Of a stretch of 32,460 bases of DNA, positions 5,024-14,010 are shown piece by piece. The translations under genes and the position numbers were made by a program. The stretch is taken from contig NZ_LAZU01000007.1 of the NCBI RefSeq assembly GCF_000987955.1, positions 1-32,460 of the forward strand. Direction: 5' to 3'. The notes beneath the pieces are model-generated. The model did no database searches and was not told where the DNA came from. It saw only the letters and a list, made by a program, of their open reading frames with translations. The DNA comes from Paenibacillus sp. DMB20 (GTDB taxonomy: Bacteria; Bacillota; Bacilli; Paenibacillales; Paenibacillaceae). Within the stretch, counting starts at the first letter, position 1. Every line of letters starts with the position of its first letter.

Positions 5024-7536
5024 ATGGAAAAGAGGAATTTGGTTATGTTTCCGGGGACAGGGTCGGCGAAAGGGAGGAGCGGGAGCGATACGTGCCCGCT
5101 TGGCGGAACGTTTCGGGCAATTGTCTTTTGTGAAGCGTCCCATCGAACTGCTGGCCGCGAAGAAATGGATGATTCTGCTGACCTTTATGGGCTTTTTGCT
5201 TGGACGGGCAACGATCCTGGAAGAACTTTCGCCATTTGCGGCCGCGTTCTTTGCGGTCATTGCATTTATGCGGAGGGATTACATGGTTCAGGTTGGAATT
5301 GCGGTGATGGCGGGAAGCCTGTTTGCGCCCTATCCCAACGCGCTCATGATTCCGGCGGAGCTCATCATTTTTTTATTTCATCCTCCGGGGGCTTGAAACG
5401 TATGAACGGGCTGAAATCTCCTACGCGCCGATGATGGTGTTTGTTTCCACCTTTGTGGTCAAACTGTTCGGCCTGTTGGTCGGACCGTCCATGTCCTGGT
5501 ACTCCATGATGATGCTGACGCTGGATGCGGTGCTCAGCTTTGTTTTAACCCTCGTATTCATTCAAGCCATTCCGGTGTTTACGTTTCGCAAGAAAAATTA
5601 TGCGTTGAAAAACGAGGAGATTCTCTGCCTGATCATTTTGCTGGCCTCCGTCATGACCGGTGCGGTAGGCTGGACGGTGCAATCGCTGTCCGTGGAGCAT
5701 GTGTTGTCACGATACCTGATTTTGCTGTTTGCGCTTGTAGGAGGCGCTCCCCTCGGAGCTTCCGTCGGCGTTGTGACTGGTCTCATCCTAAGTTTGGCCG
5801 ACATTTCGGCCTTTGCCCAGATGAGCCTGCTAGCCTTCTCCGGCATGCTGGCGGGAATGCTCCGCGAAGGGAAGAAAGCCGGAGTTTCGCTCGGCATGCT
5901 GCTGGGCGCGACGATTCTTTCCGTTTATTTCAACCGTCCGAATGAAGTTATCGTTTCCACCTGGGAAACCTGCGTGGCGATCGGATTGTTCCTGATCACC
6001 CCTAAAGGCGTTATGCAAATGATCGGCAAATATGTCCCGGGCACCCAGGACCATGCCAAGTCGCAGCATGAATACGCCAAACGGGTCCGTGATCTGACGG
6101 CAGACAGGGTGACGCAGTTCTCGCGGGTGTTCCGCCAGCTGTCGCAAAGCTTTGGCCAGGCAACGGGTACGATGCAGCCGCCGGGCAAACAGGCGGAGGA
6201 GATGAATCATTTTATGGATGCGGTTGCAGAAGGGACCTGCGTTGCCTGCTTCAAGCGGAACCATTGCTGGGATGCAAAATTTTATCAAACTTATAAATAT
6301 ATGACGGATATGATGACTTCTATCGAAGCAAATCCGGAGATGGAAGTGAAGGACCTGCCTCCGGAATGGGATAAAATATGCGCCAAAAAAGGGGAAGTGC
6401 TTGAGGTGCTCAAGCAGCAATATCACCTTTACCAACATGATATGCAGTGGAAGCGCCAGATATTCGACAGCCGGCATCTCGTGGCCGAGCAGCTGTCCGG
6501 CGTTTCCCAGGTCATGGAGGATCTAGCCCGGGAGATCAAGAGGGAAAGCCAGACCATGCACATTCAGGAGGAGCAAATCCGGGAAGCGCTGCAGCAGCTC
6601 GGTTTATCGGTGCAAGGGATCGATATTATCAGTCTGGATTCCGGACACGTGGAAATCGAAATCATCCATGCGTATACGCGGGGGTATGACGAATGCCGGA
6701 AAATTATCGCTCCGATGCTTTCGGATATTATAGGCGAGCATATCGCCGTCGTGGAGGAAACGATGACCCATCCCCGTGACGGTTTGGCCACCGTGAGGTT
6801 TGGGTCCGCGAAGACGTTTGAGATCACGACAGGAGTGGCGGCGGCAGCCAAGGGAGGGGATTTGCTGTCGGGAGACAGCTTCAGCACGGTCGAGCTCGGA
6901 AACGGAACGTTTGCGGTCGCTTTAAGCGACGGAATGGGCAACGGGGAACGGGCGAGGCTTGAGAGCAGCTCGGCGCTCAGTATTTTGGAGCAGCTGCTGC
7001 AGTCGGGAATGGATGAGAAGCTGGCGATCAAATCGGTCAATTCGATCCTGATGCTGCGTTCGCCGGATGAAGTCTATGCCACGGTGGATATGGCCCTGAT
7101 CGATCAATATACGGCCCAAACGACATTCATGAAGATCGGTTCTACGCCGAGTTTTATAAAGCGGGGGAATGAAGTGATTCCGGTAACCGCCAGCAATCTG
7201 CCGATCGGCATTATTCAGGATATCGAAGTGGATTTCGTCTCCCTTCAGCTTCAAGCCGGCGATGTGCTTATTATGATGACGGACGGAATTTACGATGCCC
7301 CCGGGTATGCGGTTAATAAAGAGCTTTGGATGAAACGGATCATTCAAGAGGTGGATAGCACGGATCCGCAGGAAATTGCGGACTGCTTGCTGGAGAAGGT
7401 CATCCGGTATCAGCAAAATCAAATTCATGATGACATGACGGTCGTGGTCGGGCGCGTGGATCACTTCCATCCCGAGTGGGCGAATGTGCATGTACCGGGT
7501 TTTGCAAGAATGGAACGGCCTCGTACCGTCAGTTAA
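5024..7536 (+). CDS. spoIIE: SpoIIE, stage II sporulation PP2C-type phosphatase (two single-base frame breaks)
   Basis: SpoIIE dephosphorylates SpoIIAA~P in the forespore, releasing sigma-F, and also interacts with FtsZ at the polar septum. Reading starts at ATG 5024 (MEKRNLVMFPGTG); GTG 5021 and ATG 5009 are in-frame alternatives. It needs one base removed at about 5069-5074 (AAAGGG) and one in the T7 run 5368-5374. The corrected protein is ~836 residues, close to the 827 of B. subtilis. Residues ~35-320 hold about ten membrane helices. A regulatory middle follows, then the C-terminal PP2C domain with the metal-site motifs GDSFSTVELG, ALSDGMGNGERA, MMTDGIYDA and HDDMTVVVGRV. All catalytic acidic motifs are intact. 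A Spo0A-type promoter lies directly upstream. Confidence 0.93.
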
Positions 7537-7551
7537 CAAGGGAAGCAAGAA

Positions 7552-7710
7552 ATGTCCAATATAATCTTGGAAGGAGGATTTAGCTTTTACGATAGCCCGG
7601 GAATGCCGGTGCACCGAATCTCATTCATTATTTTGAGTGGAGCGATTTCAAAGCCGATTCTACTTGAATACCTCTTAAACTTCCGGCCTATTCTTTCATT
7701 TATCGTTTGA
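7552..7710 (+). CDS. Possible 52-residue hydrophobic small protein between spoIIE and yabS
   Basis: An ATG 16 bases after the spoIIE stop opens a 52-codon frame (starting MSNIILEGGFSFYDSPG) with an Ile/Leu-rich second half (ILLEYLLNFRPILSFIV). The upstream AAGGGAAG is only a weak ribosome site. A much better site, GGAAGGAGGA (7569-7578), lies inside the frame but has no start codon at the right distance. I recognise no family. The frame may be chance; it fills the only unexplained part of the 243-base spoIIE-yabS gap. Confidence 0.2.
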   Translation: MSNIILEGGFSFYDSPGMPVHRISFIILSGAISKPILLEYLLNFRPILSFIV

Positions 7711-7734
7711 ACTCTCTAAAAAAAGGGAATACTA
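7705..7734 (+). promoter_or_regulatory. Candidate sigma-F (forespore) promoter for yabS-yabT
   Basis: GTTTG (7705-7709), a 15-base spacer and GGGAATACTA (7725-7734). The -10 fits the sigma-F/G pattern GGnrAnAMTR at every position and the -35 fits GYWTA at 4 of 5. B. subtilis yabT is forespore-expressed under sigma-F, which supports the call. Confidence 0.6.
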
Positions 7735-7779
7735 GGGACATAGACGATAGTTATGAAGAGTAACGGGAGGTAACGGGAT

Positions 7780-8520
7780 ATGAGACAGATACTGCTCATT
7801 ACGGACGGATGCTCCAACGTTGGGCCCAGTCCGGTTATGGCTGCGGCCCATGCGCGGCAGGAAGGGATTACCGTTAACGTGGTAGGCGTGCTAGACTACG
7901 GAACGATTGGCGAGCTGGGCGGATTTGAAATTCAGGAAATCGCGAAAGCCGGCGGGGGGCTGCATCAGATTGTCGGCACGCCGCAGCTGGCCCGGACGAT
8001 GCAGATGATGACCCGGAAAACGGTGGTACAAACGATACAGCAGGCGGTGAACAAGGAAATCCAGCACATCCTGGGCGGCGGTACGCTGGAGGAGCTTCCC
8101 CCCGATAAACGGGCCCAGGTCGTGGAGGTCGTGGACGAGCTTGCGGAGACCTCTTCGCTGCAGGTGGCTCTCTTGATCGATGCCAGCGCGAGCATGAAGC
8201 CCAAGCTGGGGGCCGTGGAGGAAGCGATCCGTGATCTGATGTTAAGCTTAAAAGCGCGCACAGGCGAAAGCCGATTGTCGGTATTTCACTTTCCGGGACG
8301 CGGCAGCGGGGAAGACATTGTGAAGGATGTGGACTGGACGGAAGATCTTGACGGCGCGAGGGGATTGTTCGGCCGCCTTCAGATGAGAGGAGCGACACCG
8401 ACGGGGCCGGCACTGCTAAAGGTGATTGATTATTACCGATATGGTACACTAGAAGGTAATCAATCATGGCAGGGATCTTCCGGCCAAGAGGAAGGGATGC
8501 TCGGTGACTACGTTGTCTGA
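7780..8520 (+). CDS. yabS: YabS, von Willebrand factor A-domain protein
   Basis: A 246-residue cytoplasmic protein. Residues ~1-75 (ILLITDGCSNVGPSP, TVNVVGVLDYG) resemble the end of a VWA fold. Residues ~125-235 hold a VWA core with MIDAS motifs DASAS and the downstream threonine in GATPTGPALL, so metal binding is plausible. In B. subtilis yabS is an uncharacterised gene beside yabT. AACGGGAGG precedes the ATG by ~10 bases. The last 17 bases overlap the yabT start. A VWA protein coupled to a Ser/Thr kinase recalls three-part VWA-kinase-phosphatase sets, and SpoIIE, a PP2C phosphatase, is directly upstream; that functional link is inference. Confidence 0.85.
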   Translation: MRQILLITDGCSNVGPSPVMAAAHARQEGITVNVVGVLDYGTIGELGGFEIQEIAKAGGGLHQIVGTPQLARTMQMMTRKTVVQTIQQAVNKEIQHILGGGTLEELPPDKRAQVVEVVDELAETSSLQVALLIDASASMKPKLGAVEEAIRDLMLSLKARTGESRLSVFHFPGRGSGEDIVKDVDWTEDLDGARGLFGRLQMRGATPTGPALLKVIDYYRYGTLEGNQSWQGSSGQEEGMLGDYVV

Positions 8521-9415
8521 TCCCGGTTATCCGCCGGGAACCGTGATCACGGGGAAGTGGCGGAAAGGCCGATACATCGTGGAGCGGATGTTAGGCAAAG
8601 GGGCGAACGGCAGGGTCTATCTGGTGCAGCGCCCTGGACGTTCGGAGCGTTATGCCTTGAAAATCGGGTTTGATGCGTTGGATCTTCAATCGGAAATCAA
8701 TGTACTGAGCACGCTTAAGGAGCAGATGCCGGATCATTATCTGGTCGAGGCGGATGATCATCAGGACGGGAGCGGGGATGTTCCGTTTTACGTCATGCGT
8801 TACGTGGAGGGAACCCAGCTTCAGCGATTTATCCGGGCCCGCGGCAGGGAGTGGCTTGGGCTCGTGGGATTGAAGCTTTTGGAGCGGCTCGTGGCTCTGC
8901 ACGGATCCGGTTACGTTTTTGGCGATTTGAAGCCGGAAAATGTAATGGTATCGGCCTATGGCCGCGTGGAGCTGATCGATTACGGCGGAGTCAGCGCCAT
9001 CGGACGCAGCGTAAAACAGTTTACGGAATGGTACGACCGCGGCTATTGGAATGCCGGCAGCCGAACCGGCGATGAGGCGTATGACTTGTTCTCGTTTGCC
9101 GTGATGTGCATACAGCTGCTGGACGAGCAGTCTTTGAGGGCGGCATCGGCACAGCTGCCCCAAATTCGCAGCGTTGCCGATTTGCAGACTGTACTGCGAA
9201 AGAACCCGCAGCTAAAACCTTACTCAGGCTGGCTGAGCAAAGCCCTTGCGGGCGGATTCGCAAACTCACGGGAAGCGCTGAACGTTTGGAAGCATACCGT
9301 CTATGCTCCGCCCCGGGCCAAGGGACGGGAAAAGACGCCTCGGTGGCTGAAACGTTCCTTCGTCCTGTCGATTGTTGTTTTGGGAGCTGCGGTATACTTA
9401 TTTTTGACAACATAG
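8504..9415 (+). CDS. yabT: YabT, membrane-anchored Hanks-type Ser/Thr protein kinase
   Basis: A 303-residue kinase starting at GTG 8504 inside yabS. The glycine loop GKGANGRVYLV is at ~31-41, the ATP-anchoring Lys is in YALKIG at ~53, the catalytic loop is GDLKPENV at ~139-146 and the metal motif is DYG, where canonical kinases have DFG. The HRD motif reads FGD, so the Arg that normally couples to activation-loop phosphorylation is absent (a non-RD kinase). One membrane helix ends the protein (FVLSIVVLGAAVYLFL, ~284-300), with no extracellular PASTA repeats. B. subtilis YabT is a DNA-activated forespore kinase that phosphorylates RecA and other DNA-binding proteins; the basic segment before the helix (RAKGREKTPRWLKR) could serve DNA binding here. 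Confidence 0.9.
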   Translation: MTTLSDPGYPPGTVITGKWRKGRYIVERMLGKGANGRVYLVQRPGRSERYALKIGFDALDLQSEINVLSTLKEQMPDHYLVEADDHQDGSGDVPFYVMRYVEGTQLQRFIRARGREWLGLVGLKLLERLVALHGSGYVFGDLKPENVMVSAYGRVELIDYGGVSAIGRSVKQFTEWYDRGYWNAGSRTGDEAYDLFSFAVMCIQLLDEQSLRAASAQLPQIRSVADLQTVLRKNPQLKPYSGWLSKALAGGFANSREALNVWKHTVYAPPRAKGREKTPRWLKRSFVLSIVVLGAAVYLFLTT

Positions 9416-9428
9416 TTTTATTGCGGCG

Positions 9429-9449
9429 AAGCAGAGCTTTTTTTTTCAT
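9429..9449 (+). terminator. Weak terminator-like hairpin after yabT
   Basis: A short stem, AAGC with GCTT around AGA, is followed by a run of nine T's. The stem is marginal, so termination may be partial. Confidence 0.35.
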
Positions 9450-9542
9450 CGAAGCTATCGACAAGGACGCGGAGTCGTTTATGCTTGTTCGCAGCGGGCA
9501 ATAACCATCAAGAAGCCCGGCACTATAAAGGGGAAGAGGACT

Positions 9543-10982
9543 TTGGAACAGGATTATCTGAAATCGTTAGTCACACATGTTGAAGATACAGCCGAAGAAC
9601 ACGGGCTCTGGTCCCCGGGAGACATTATCATTGTCGCCGTATCCGGCGGTCCGGATTCGGTCGCGCTTCTGCATGTTCTCCATGCGATTTCAATGAAGTC
9701 CGTACCGCTTAAGCTGGTTTGCGCGCATGTCCATCACGGCTTCCGCCGGGAATCGGACGATGAGGCGGAGATGGTACGGGGGCTTGCGGCAAGTCTGGGA
9801 GTTCCTGTGGAGACGGCACTTATCGACGTTCCGGCTTATATGGAGGAAAGCGGAAAAGGCAAGCAGGAAGCAGCAAGGGATAAACGTTACGAATTTCTGT
9901 TTGCAACGGCGGAAAAATACGGAGCGTCCTCCATTGCCTTGGCCCATCATGCGGACGACCAAGCCGAGACGGTTTTGATGCGGCTTTTGCGGGGGAGCGG
10001 CCCATCGGGGCTTGCAGGCATGAAAATCAAAAGATTCTATAAAAACATGAAACTGATCCGCCCGTTTCTTCGTATTAACAAGACGGACTTGATCCGTTTA
10101 TGCGATGGACGCGGCTATCCTTATGCGGTCGACTCCAGCAATTTGCAGACCAAGTACCACCGAAATGCCATTCGGCTCGAGGTGCTTCCTTTTTTGGAAA
10201 AATACAATGGGCGGATTTCCAGCTCGCTTAATCAATTGGCTGAAGTGGCCGGTGTGGAAGATGATTACATGGAGCTTGCGGCAGAGGACGTTTATCGCTC
10301 CCTTGTCCGCGAGATCGATGGAAGGCTCGCTTTTGACGCGCCTTCCTTTTTGGGCTTACATGTCGCTTTACAACGACGTTTGATTAAACTAATATTAAAT
10401 TATCTGTCGTCAGACCCGGAGATCGCCGATTTTACCAAGATTGAATTGGTGCGTCGTGGTATAACGCGAGAAGACCGGAGGAATTGGAGCCTGGATTTAG
10501 GAGGAGGCTTAACCTGTGTATGCGAATACGGCCAGGTAAGCTTTTTATCTCAGTCTCCTGGGGGACAGGAGAACTACATATATCGCCTGCATTCCCCGGA
10601 TGAACCCGACCTGGTTTTGACGGAAATCGGAAAAGTTTTGAAACTGGAGCGGATGGATGGGAAAGAGGCGAGGGGCGGCGAGAAGCTGCCTCCCGGCGAA
10701 GCGTCCTTTGACGCGGACCGTCTCGTTTTTCCTTTAACCGTTCGCTGCAGACAGCCTGGGGACCGGATGAAGATCATGGGATTAAACGGCAGCAAAAAGG
10801 TTAAAGATATTTTCATCGATGAGAAAATTCCGCCGTCTGTCCGTTCATTCATCCCGATGATATGCGATGGTTCTGGAAGCATCATTTGGATTCCGGGTGT
10901 AAGACGCTCTGTTCACGCCGTTGTTGGGCGGCATACAACCAACATTCTCCGCATGAGGCTCGTGGATGCGGAGAAAGCGTAA
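9543..10982 (+). CDS. tilS: TilS, tRNA(Ile)-lysidine synthetase
   Basis: TilS converts C34 of the CAU-anticodon tRNA-Ile to lysidine using ATP, switching both codon reading and aminoacylation, and is essential. At 479 residues it matches the Bacillus-type length. The PP-loop ATP motif SGGPDSVALLH lies at ~34-44. HHADDQAETVLMRLLRGSG and HRNAIRLEVLPFL mark the N-terminal domain. The C-terminal TilS domain begins near RCRQPGDRMKIMG and contains VKDIFIDEKIP. TTG 9543 is used because GGGGAAGAGGA lies just upstream. It begins the tilS-hpt-ftsH series, as in B. subtilis. Confidence 0.95.
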   Translation: MEQDYLKSLVTHVEDTAEEHGLWSPGDIIIVAVSGGPDSVALLHVLHAISMKSVPLKLVCAHVHHGFRRESDDEAEMVRGLAASLGVPVETALIDVPAYMEESGKGKQEAARDKRYEFLFATAEKYGASSIALAHHADDQAETVLMRLLRGSGPSGLAGMKIKRFYKNMKLIRPFLRINKTDLIRLCDGRGYPYAVDSSNLQTKYHRNAIRLEVLPFLEKYNGRISSSLNQLAEVAGVEDDYMELAAEDVYRSLVREIDGRLAFDAPSFLGLHVALQRRLIKLILNYLSSDPEIADFTKIELVRRGITREDRRNWSLDLGGGLTCVCEYGQVSFLSQSPGGQENYIYRLHSPDEPDLVLTEIGKVLKLERMDGKEARGGEKLPPGEASFDADRLVFPLTVRCRQPGDRMKIMGLNGSKKVKDIFIDEKIPPSVRSFIPMICDGSGSIIWIPGVRRSVHAVVGRHTTNILRMRLVDAEKA

Positions 10983-11040
10983 AATGGGCATCCCCCGTTT
11001 TGCGCTTTCATAGTATAAACACGTAGGAGGTTCGCTCAAG

Positions 11041-11580
11041 TTGCAGAATGACATTCAGGAAGTACTCATCAGCGAAGAAGAAATACAGGCTAAAATCAAG
11101 GAATTGGGGCAAAAACTCAGCGCAGAATATGAAGGACGCGATCCTTTGGTGATTTGTGTGCTCAAGGGTGCGTTTATTTTTATGGCTGATTTGGTTAAGA
11201 ACATTACGGTGCCTATGGAGCTGGACTTTATGGCGGTGTCAAGCTACGGCGCCTCCACGAAATCATCCGGCGTGGTAAAAATCATCAAGGACCTCGATCA
11301 GTCGGTTGAAGGCCGGGACGTCCTGATTGTCGAAGACATCATCGACAGCGGCCTGACGCTGAGCTATCTGATCGATCTGCTTGAAAACCGTAAGGCGAAG
11401 TCGGTATCGGTGGTTACGCTGTTTGACAAGCCGGCCCGTCGGACGGTCGACCTGCAGGCGGATTATACGGGCTTCGTCCTTCCCGACGCATTCGTTGTAG
11501 GTTACGGCCTGGATTACGCCGAGCATTACCGGAACCTCCCCTACATCGGGATTTTGAAACCGGAAATTTACAGTAATTAA
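11041..11580 (+). CDS. hpt: Hpt, hypoxanthine-guanine phosphoribosyltransferase
   Basis: A 179-residue purine-salvage enzyme that makes IMP or GMP from hypoxanthine or guanine plus PRPP. The PRPP-binding loop is [17 protein letters not shown] at ~96-112; [14 protein letters not shown] and the C-terminal base-binding stretch [20 protein letters not shown] are typical. TTG 11041 is preceded by a perfect AGGAGG at ~10 bases. It lies 58 bases after tilS without a terminator, so co-transcription is likely; in B. subtilis TilS and HprT work together as a ftsH activator, which makes the linkage meaningful. Confidence 0.95.
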   Translation: MQNDIQEVLISEEEIQAKIKELGQKLSAEYEGRDPLVICVLKGAFIFMADLVKNITVPMELDFMAVSSYGASTKSSGVVKIIKDLDQSVEGRDVLIVEDIIDSGLTLSYLIDLLENRKAKSVSVVTLFDKPARRTVDLQADYTGFVLPDAFVVGYGLDYAEHYRNLPYIGILKPEIYSN

Positions 11581-11620
11581 TACCGCGCCGGATCGCCGAT
11601 CCCTGCCCTATCCCGTTTTG

Positions 11621-11650
11621 TTGAGATAGTCAGACAGGCTGTGGTAAAAT
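11621..11650 (+). promoter_or_regulatory. Sigma-A promoter of ftsH
   Basis: TTGAGA (11621-11626), an 18-base spacer and TAAAAT (11645-11650), with an extended -10 TG at 11642-11643. It predicts a ~25-base leader to the AGGAGG and ATG. Confidence 0.7.
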
Positions 11651-11680
11651 ATCTTATGTGTCTTTGAGAGGAGGTAGGGG

Positions 11681-13742
11681 ATGAATCGGTTCATCCGGAA
11701 TTCTGGTTTTTATTTAATTCTATTTTTAGTCGTGGTGGGCATCGTACAATTCGTTACCAATGGCAACGAAGTAGCCGATACCCCTAGGTATGATCAGCTG
11801 CGGCAGGAAATCAAGGCCAACAACATTAAAGAAATCACGGCTCAATTTGACGGTTACGCATACCTTGTGACCGGTAAATATAACAAGACCACGAGAGAGG
11901 ATCAGTCTGAGAACTTCTCGACCTATATCCCGGCAACGGATGCGGCGATAGATGAACTCGTTCAGGCGAGCGAGAAGAACGGCATCGCTTTCAACGTCAA
12001 GAAAATGGAAGGCCAGAGCATCTGGCTGACGCTGTTGACGTCCTTTATACCGCTCGTGATTATGTTTATCCTGTTCTTCTTCCTGTTTAATCAGGCACAG
12101 GGCGGCGGCGGCAAAGTCATGAACTTCGGCAAGAGCCGTGCCCGGTTATATAATGAAGAGAAGAAGAAGGTTACGTTTGAGGACGTGGCCGGAGCCGACG
12201 AAGAGAAGCAGGAGCTTGTCGAGGTCGTCGACTTCCTGAAGGACCCGCGGAAGTTCAATACGGTTGGAGCCCGCATTCCTAAAGGCGTGCTGCTTGTGGG
12301 ACCTCCGGGTACCGGCAAAACCCTCCTTGCGCGTGCGGTTGCAGGCGAAGCGGGTGTACCGTTCTTCAGCATCTCGGGTTCCGATTTCGTTGAAATGTTT
12401 GTCGGTGTCGGTGCTTCCCGCGTACGGGACCTGTTTGAAAATGCGAAGAAGAATGCTCCATGTATTATTTTCATTGACGAGATCGATGCTGTCGGCCGTC
12501 AGCGCGGCGCCGGACTCGGCGGCGGGCATGATGAGCGCGAACAAACGCTGAACCAGTTGCTCGTTGAAATGGACGGATTCGGAGCCAACGAAGGCATTAT
12601 TATCGTGGCTGCCACAAACCGCCCGGATATTCTTGACCCTGCCCTGCTTCGTCCGGGACGTTTTGACCGCCAGATTACGGTTGACCGTCCGGACGTGAAG
12701 GGACGCGAAGCGGTGCTGAAAGTACACGCGCGCAACAAGCCGCTGACGACGGACGTTAAGCTTGACGTTATCGCCAAGCGGACTACCGGATTTACGGGCG
12801 CGGATCTGGAGAACCTTCTGAACGAAGCGGCTCTCCTTGCGGCACGCCGCAACCGGAAAGACATTTCCATGCAAGAGGTGGACGAAGCCATCGACCGCGT
12901 CATCGTCGGCACGGAGAAACGCAGCCGCGTGATCAGCGATCGTGAAAAGCGGATTGTCGCTTACCATGAAGCAGGTCATACCATCGTTGGCTACTTCCTC
13001 GAACATGCCGATATGGTACACAAGGTTACGATCATTCCGCGTGGACGCGCGGGCGGATATGTCATCATGCTTCCTAAGGAAGACCGCATGCTTGTGACCA
13101 AGCAGGAGCTTCTGGATCGCGTAACCGGCTTGCTTGGCGGACGGGTTGCGGAAGAGCTGTTTATCGGTGAAATCGGAACCGGGGCGTACAGCGACTTCCA
13201 GCAGGCTACAGGCATTATCCGCAGCATGATCGTGGAATACGGCATGAGTGAAAGACTCGGACCGATGCAGTTTGGCACATCCCAAGGACAGGTGTTCCTG
13301 GGCCGCGACATCGGACACGAGCAAAACTACAGCGATCAGATCGCTTATGAAATCGACCAGGAAATGCAGCGTTTCATCGGCGAATGTTACGAGAAGTGTA
13401 AACAGCTGTTGACCGAACATTCCAAAGAAGTTCATCTGATTGCGAATACCCTTCTCGAAAAAGAAACGCTCGAGCTGGAGCAGATCAAGCAACTGATCGA
13501 GACCGGTTCTGTTGACGGGGGGGGCTGGAGAAAGCGGTCAAGGACCTTCCGAAAACGGCGAGCCGGTGATTGATAACATCGGGGATGTCCGCGTACGCAT
13601 TCAGGGCAAAGACGAAGACGAACGCCCAAGCGCACCGGGGGAAATTCCAAACAATCCGATGGATCGTCAGGATGCTGAGACCAAGGATCCGGACGGCAAG
13701 CTTCCTCCAGGGGGCTCGGACAACGGCAGCGGATTATCTTGA
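11681..13742 (+). CDS. ftsH: FtsH, membrane-bound ATP-dependent zinc metalloprotease (3' end frame broken in a G8 run)
   Basis: FtsH degrades misfolded membrane proteins and short-lived regulators, acting as a hexamer in the cytoplasmic membrane. Two helices (~8-26 and ~112-132) flank an extracytoplasmic domain. The AAA module has Walker A GPPGTGKT (~207), Walker B IIFIDEID and the SRH arginines in RPGRFDRQI. The protease motif HEAGH is at ~430. After ETGSVD the frame breaks in eight G's (13517-13524). With seven, it continues [14 protein letters not shown] and ends [13 protein letters not shown] at 13742, giving ~686 residues with a hydrophilic, disordered tail. As written, it stops at 13573 with an odd Arg-rich end. 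The catalytic parts are unaffected. An independent promoter and a terminator bracket the gene. Confidence 0.94.
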
Positions 13743-13818
13743 GTGATGGATTGTCTTCTTAGGGGACAACGATAAACTTAAAAATCAGTGCAAATTACCG
13801 CTATAAGCGAATAAAAAC

Positions 13819-13859
13819 AAAGAACCGGAGAACAATAATTCGTTTTCCGGTTCTTTTTG
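13819..13859 (+). terminator. Strong terminator after ftsH
   Basis: AAAGAACCGGAGAAC pairs with GTTTTCCGGTTCTTT (one G-U pair) and is followed by T's. A-runs on the 5' side could let it work on the minus strand too, though no minus gene is near. Confidence 0.92.
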
Positions 13860-13866
13860 TGCTTCT

Positions 13867-13902
13867 TGTCACATTGACAGTCATGGTAACCTTGTGTACA
13901 TT
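13867..13902 (+). promoter_or_regulatory. nadABC promoter with overlapping palindromic operator
   Basis: A consensus TTGACA (13874-13879), a 17-base spacer and TACATT (13897-13902). A perfect inverted repeat, TGTCA-CAT-TGACA (13867-13879), covers the -35. A repressor bound there would block RNA polymerase. NiaR (YrxA), the nicotinate-responsive repressor of nad genes in Bacillus-type bacteria, binds TGTC/GACA-type palindromes and is the likely candidate. Confidence 0.7.
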
Positions 13903-13923
13903 AAGTGGTAAACAACAGGTGCT

Positions 13924-13953
13924 TCCTTTCACAAGGAGACAGGGTGTGCCTGT
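13924..13953 (+). promoter_or_regulatory. Two small hairpins in the nadA leader
   Basis: TCCTT-TCAC-AAGGA (13924-13937) and ACAGG-GTGTG-CCTGT (13939-13953) lie side by side in the ~100-base untranslated leader. No T-run follows, so they are not terminators. Function unknown. Confidence 0.35.
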
Positions 13954-14010
13954 GGAACTGTTAACCGCGGTCTTTTCGGGACTGCAATATATAAGGGGAG
14001 AGGGTCGCTC

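Noticed and set aside
9449..9542. Promoter for tilS (TCGACA with TATGCT near 9458-9485)
   Set aside because: 16-base spacer and weak boxes; not better than chance, so left out of the features.
12146..13492. 448-codon open frame on the minus strand
   Set aside because: It is the antisense shadow of ftsH; its product shows no family motif and the + strand AAA and HEAGH motifs are unambiguous.
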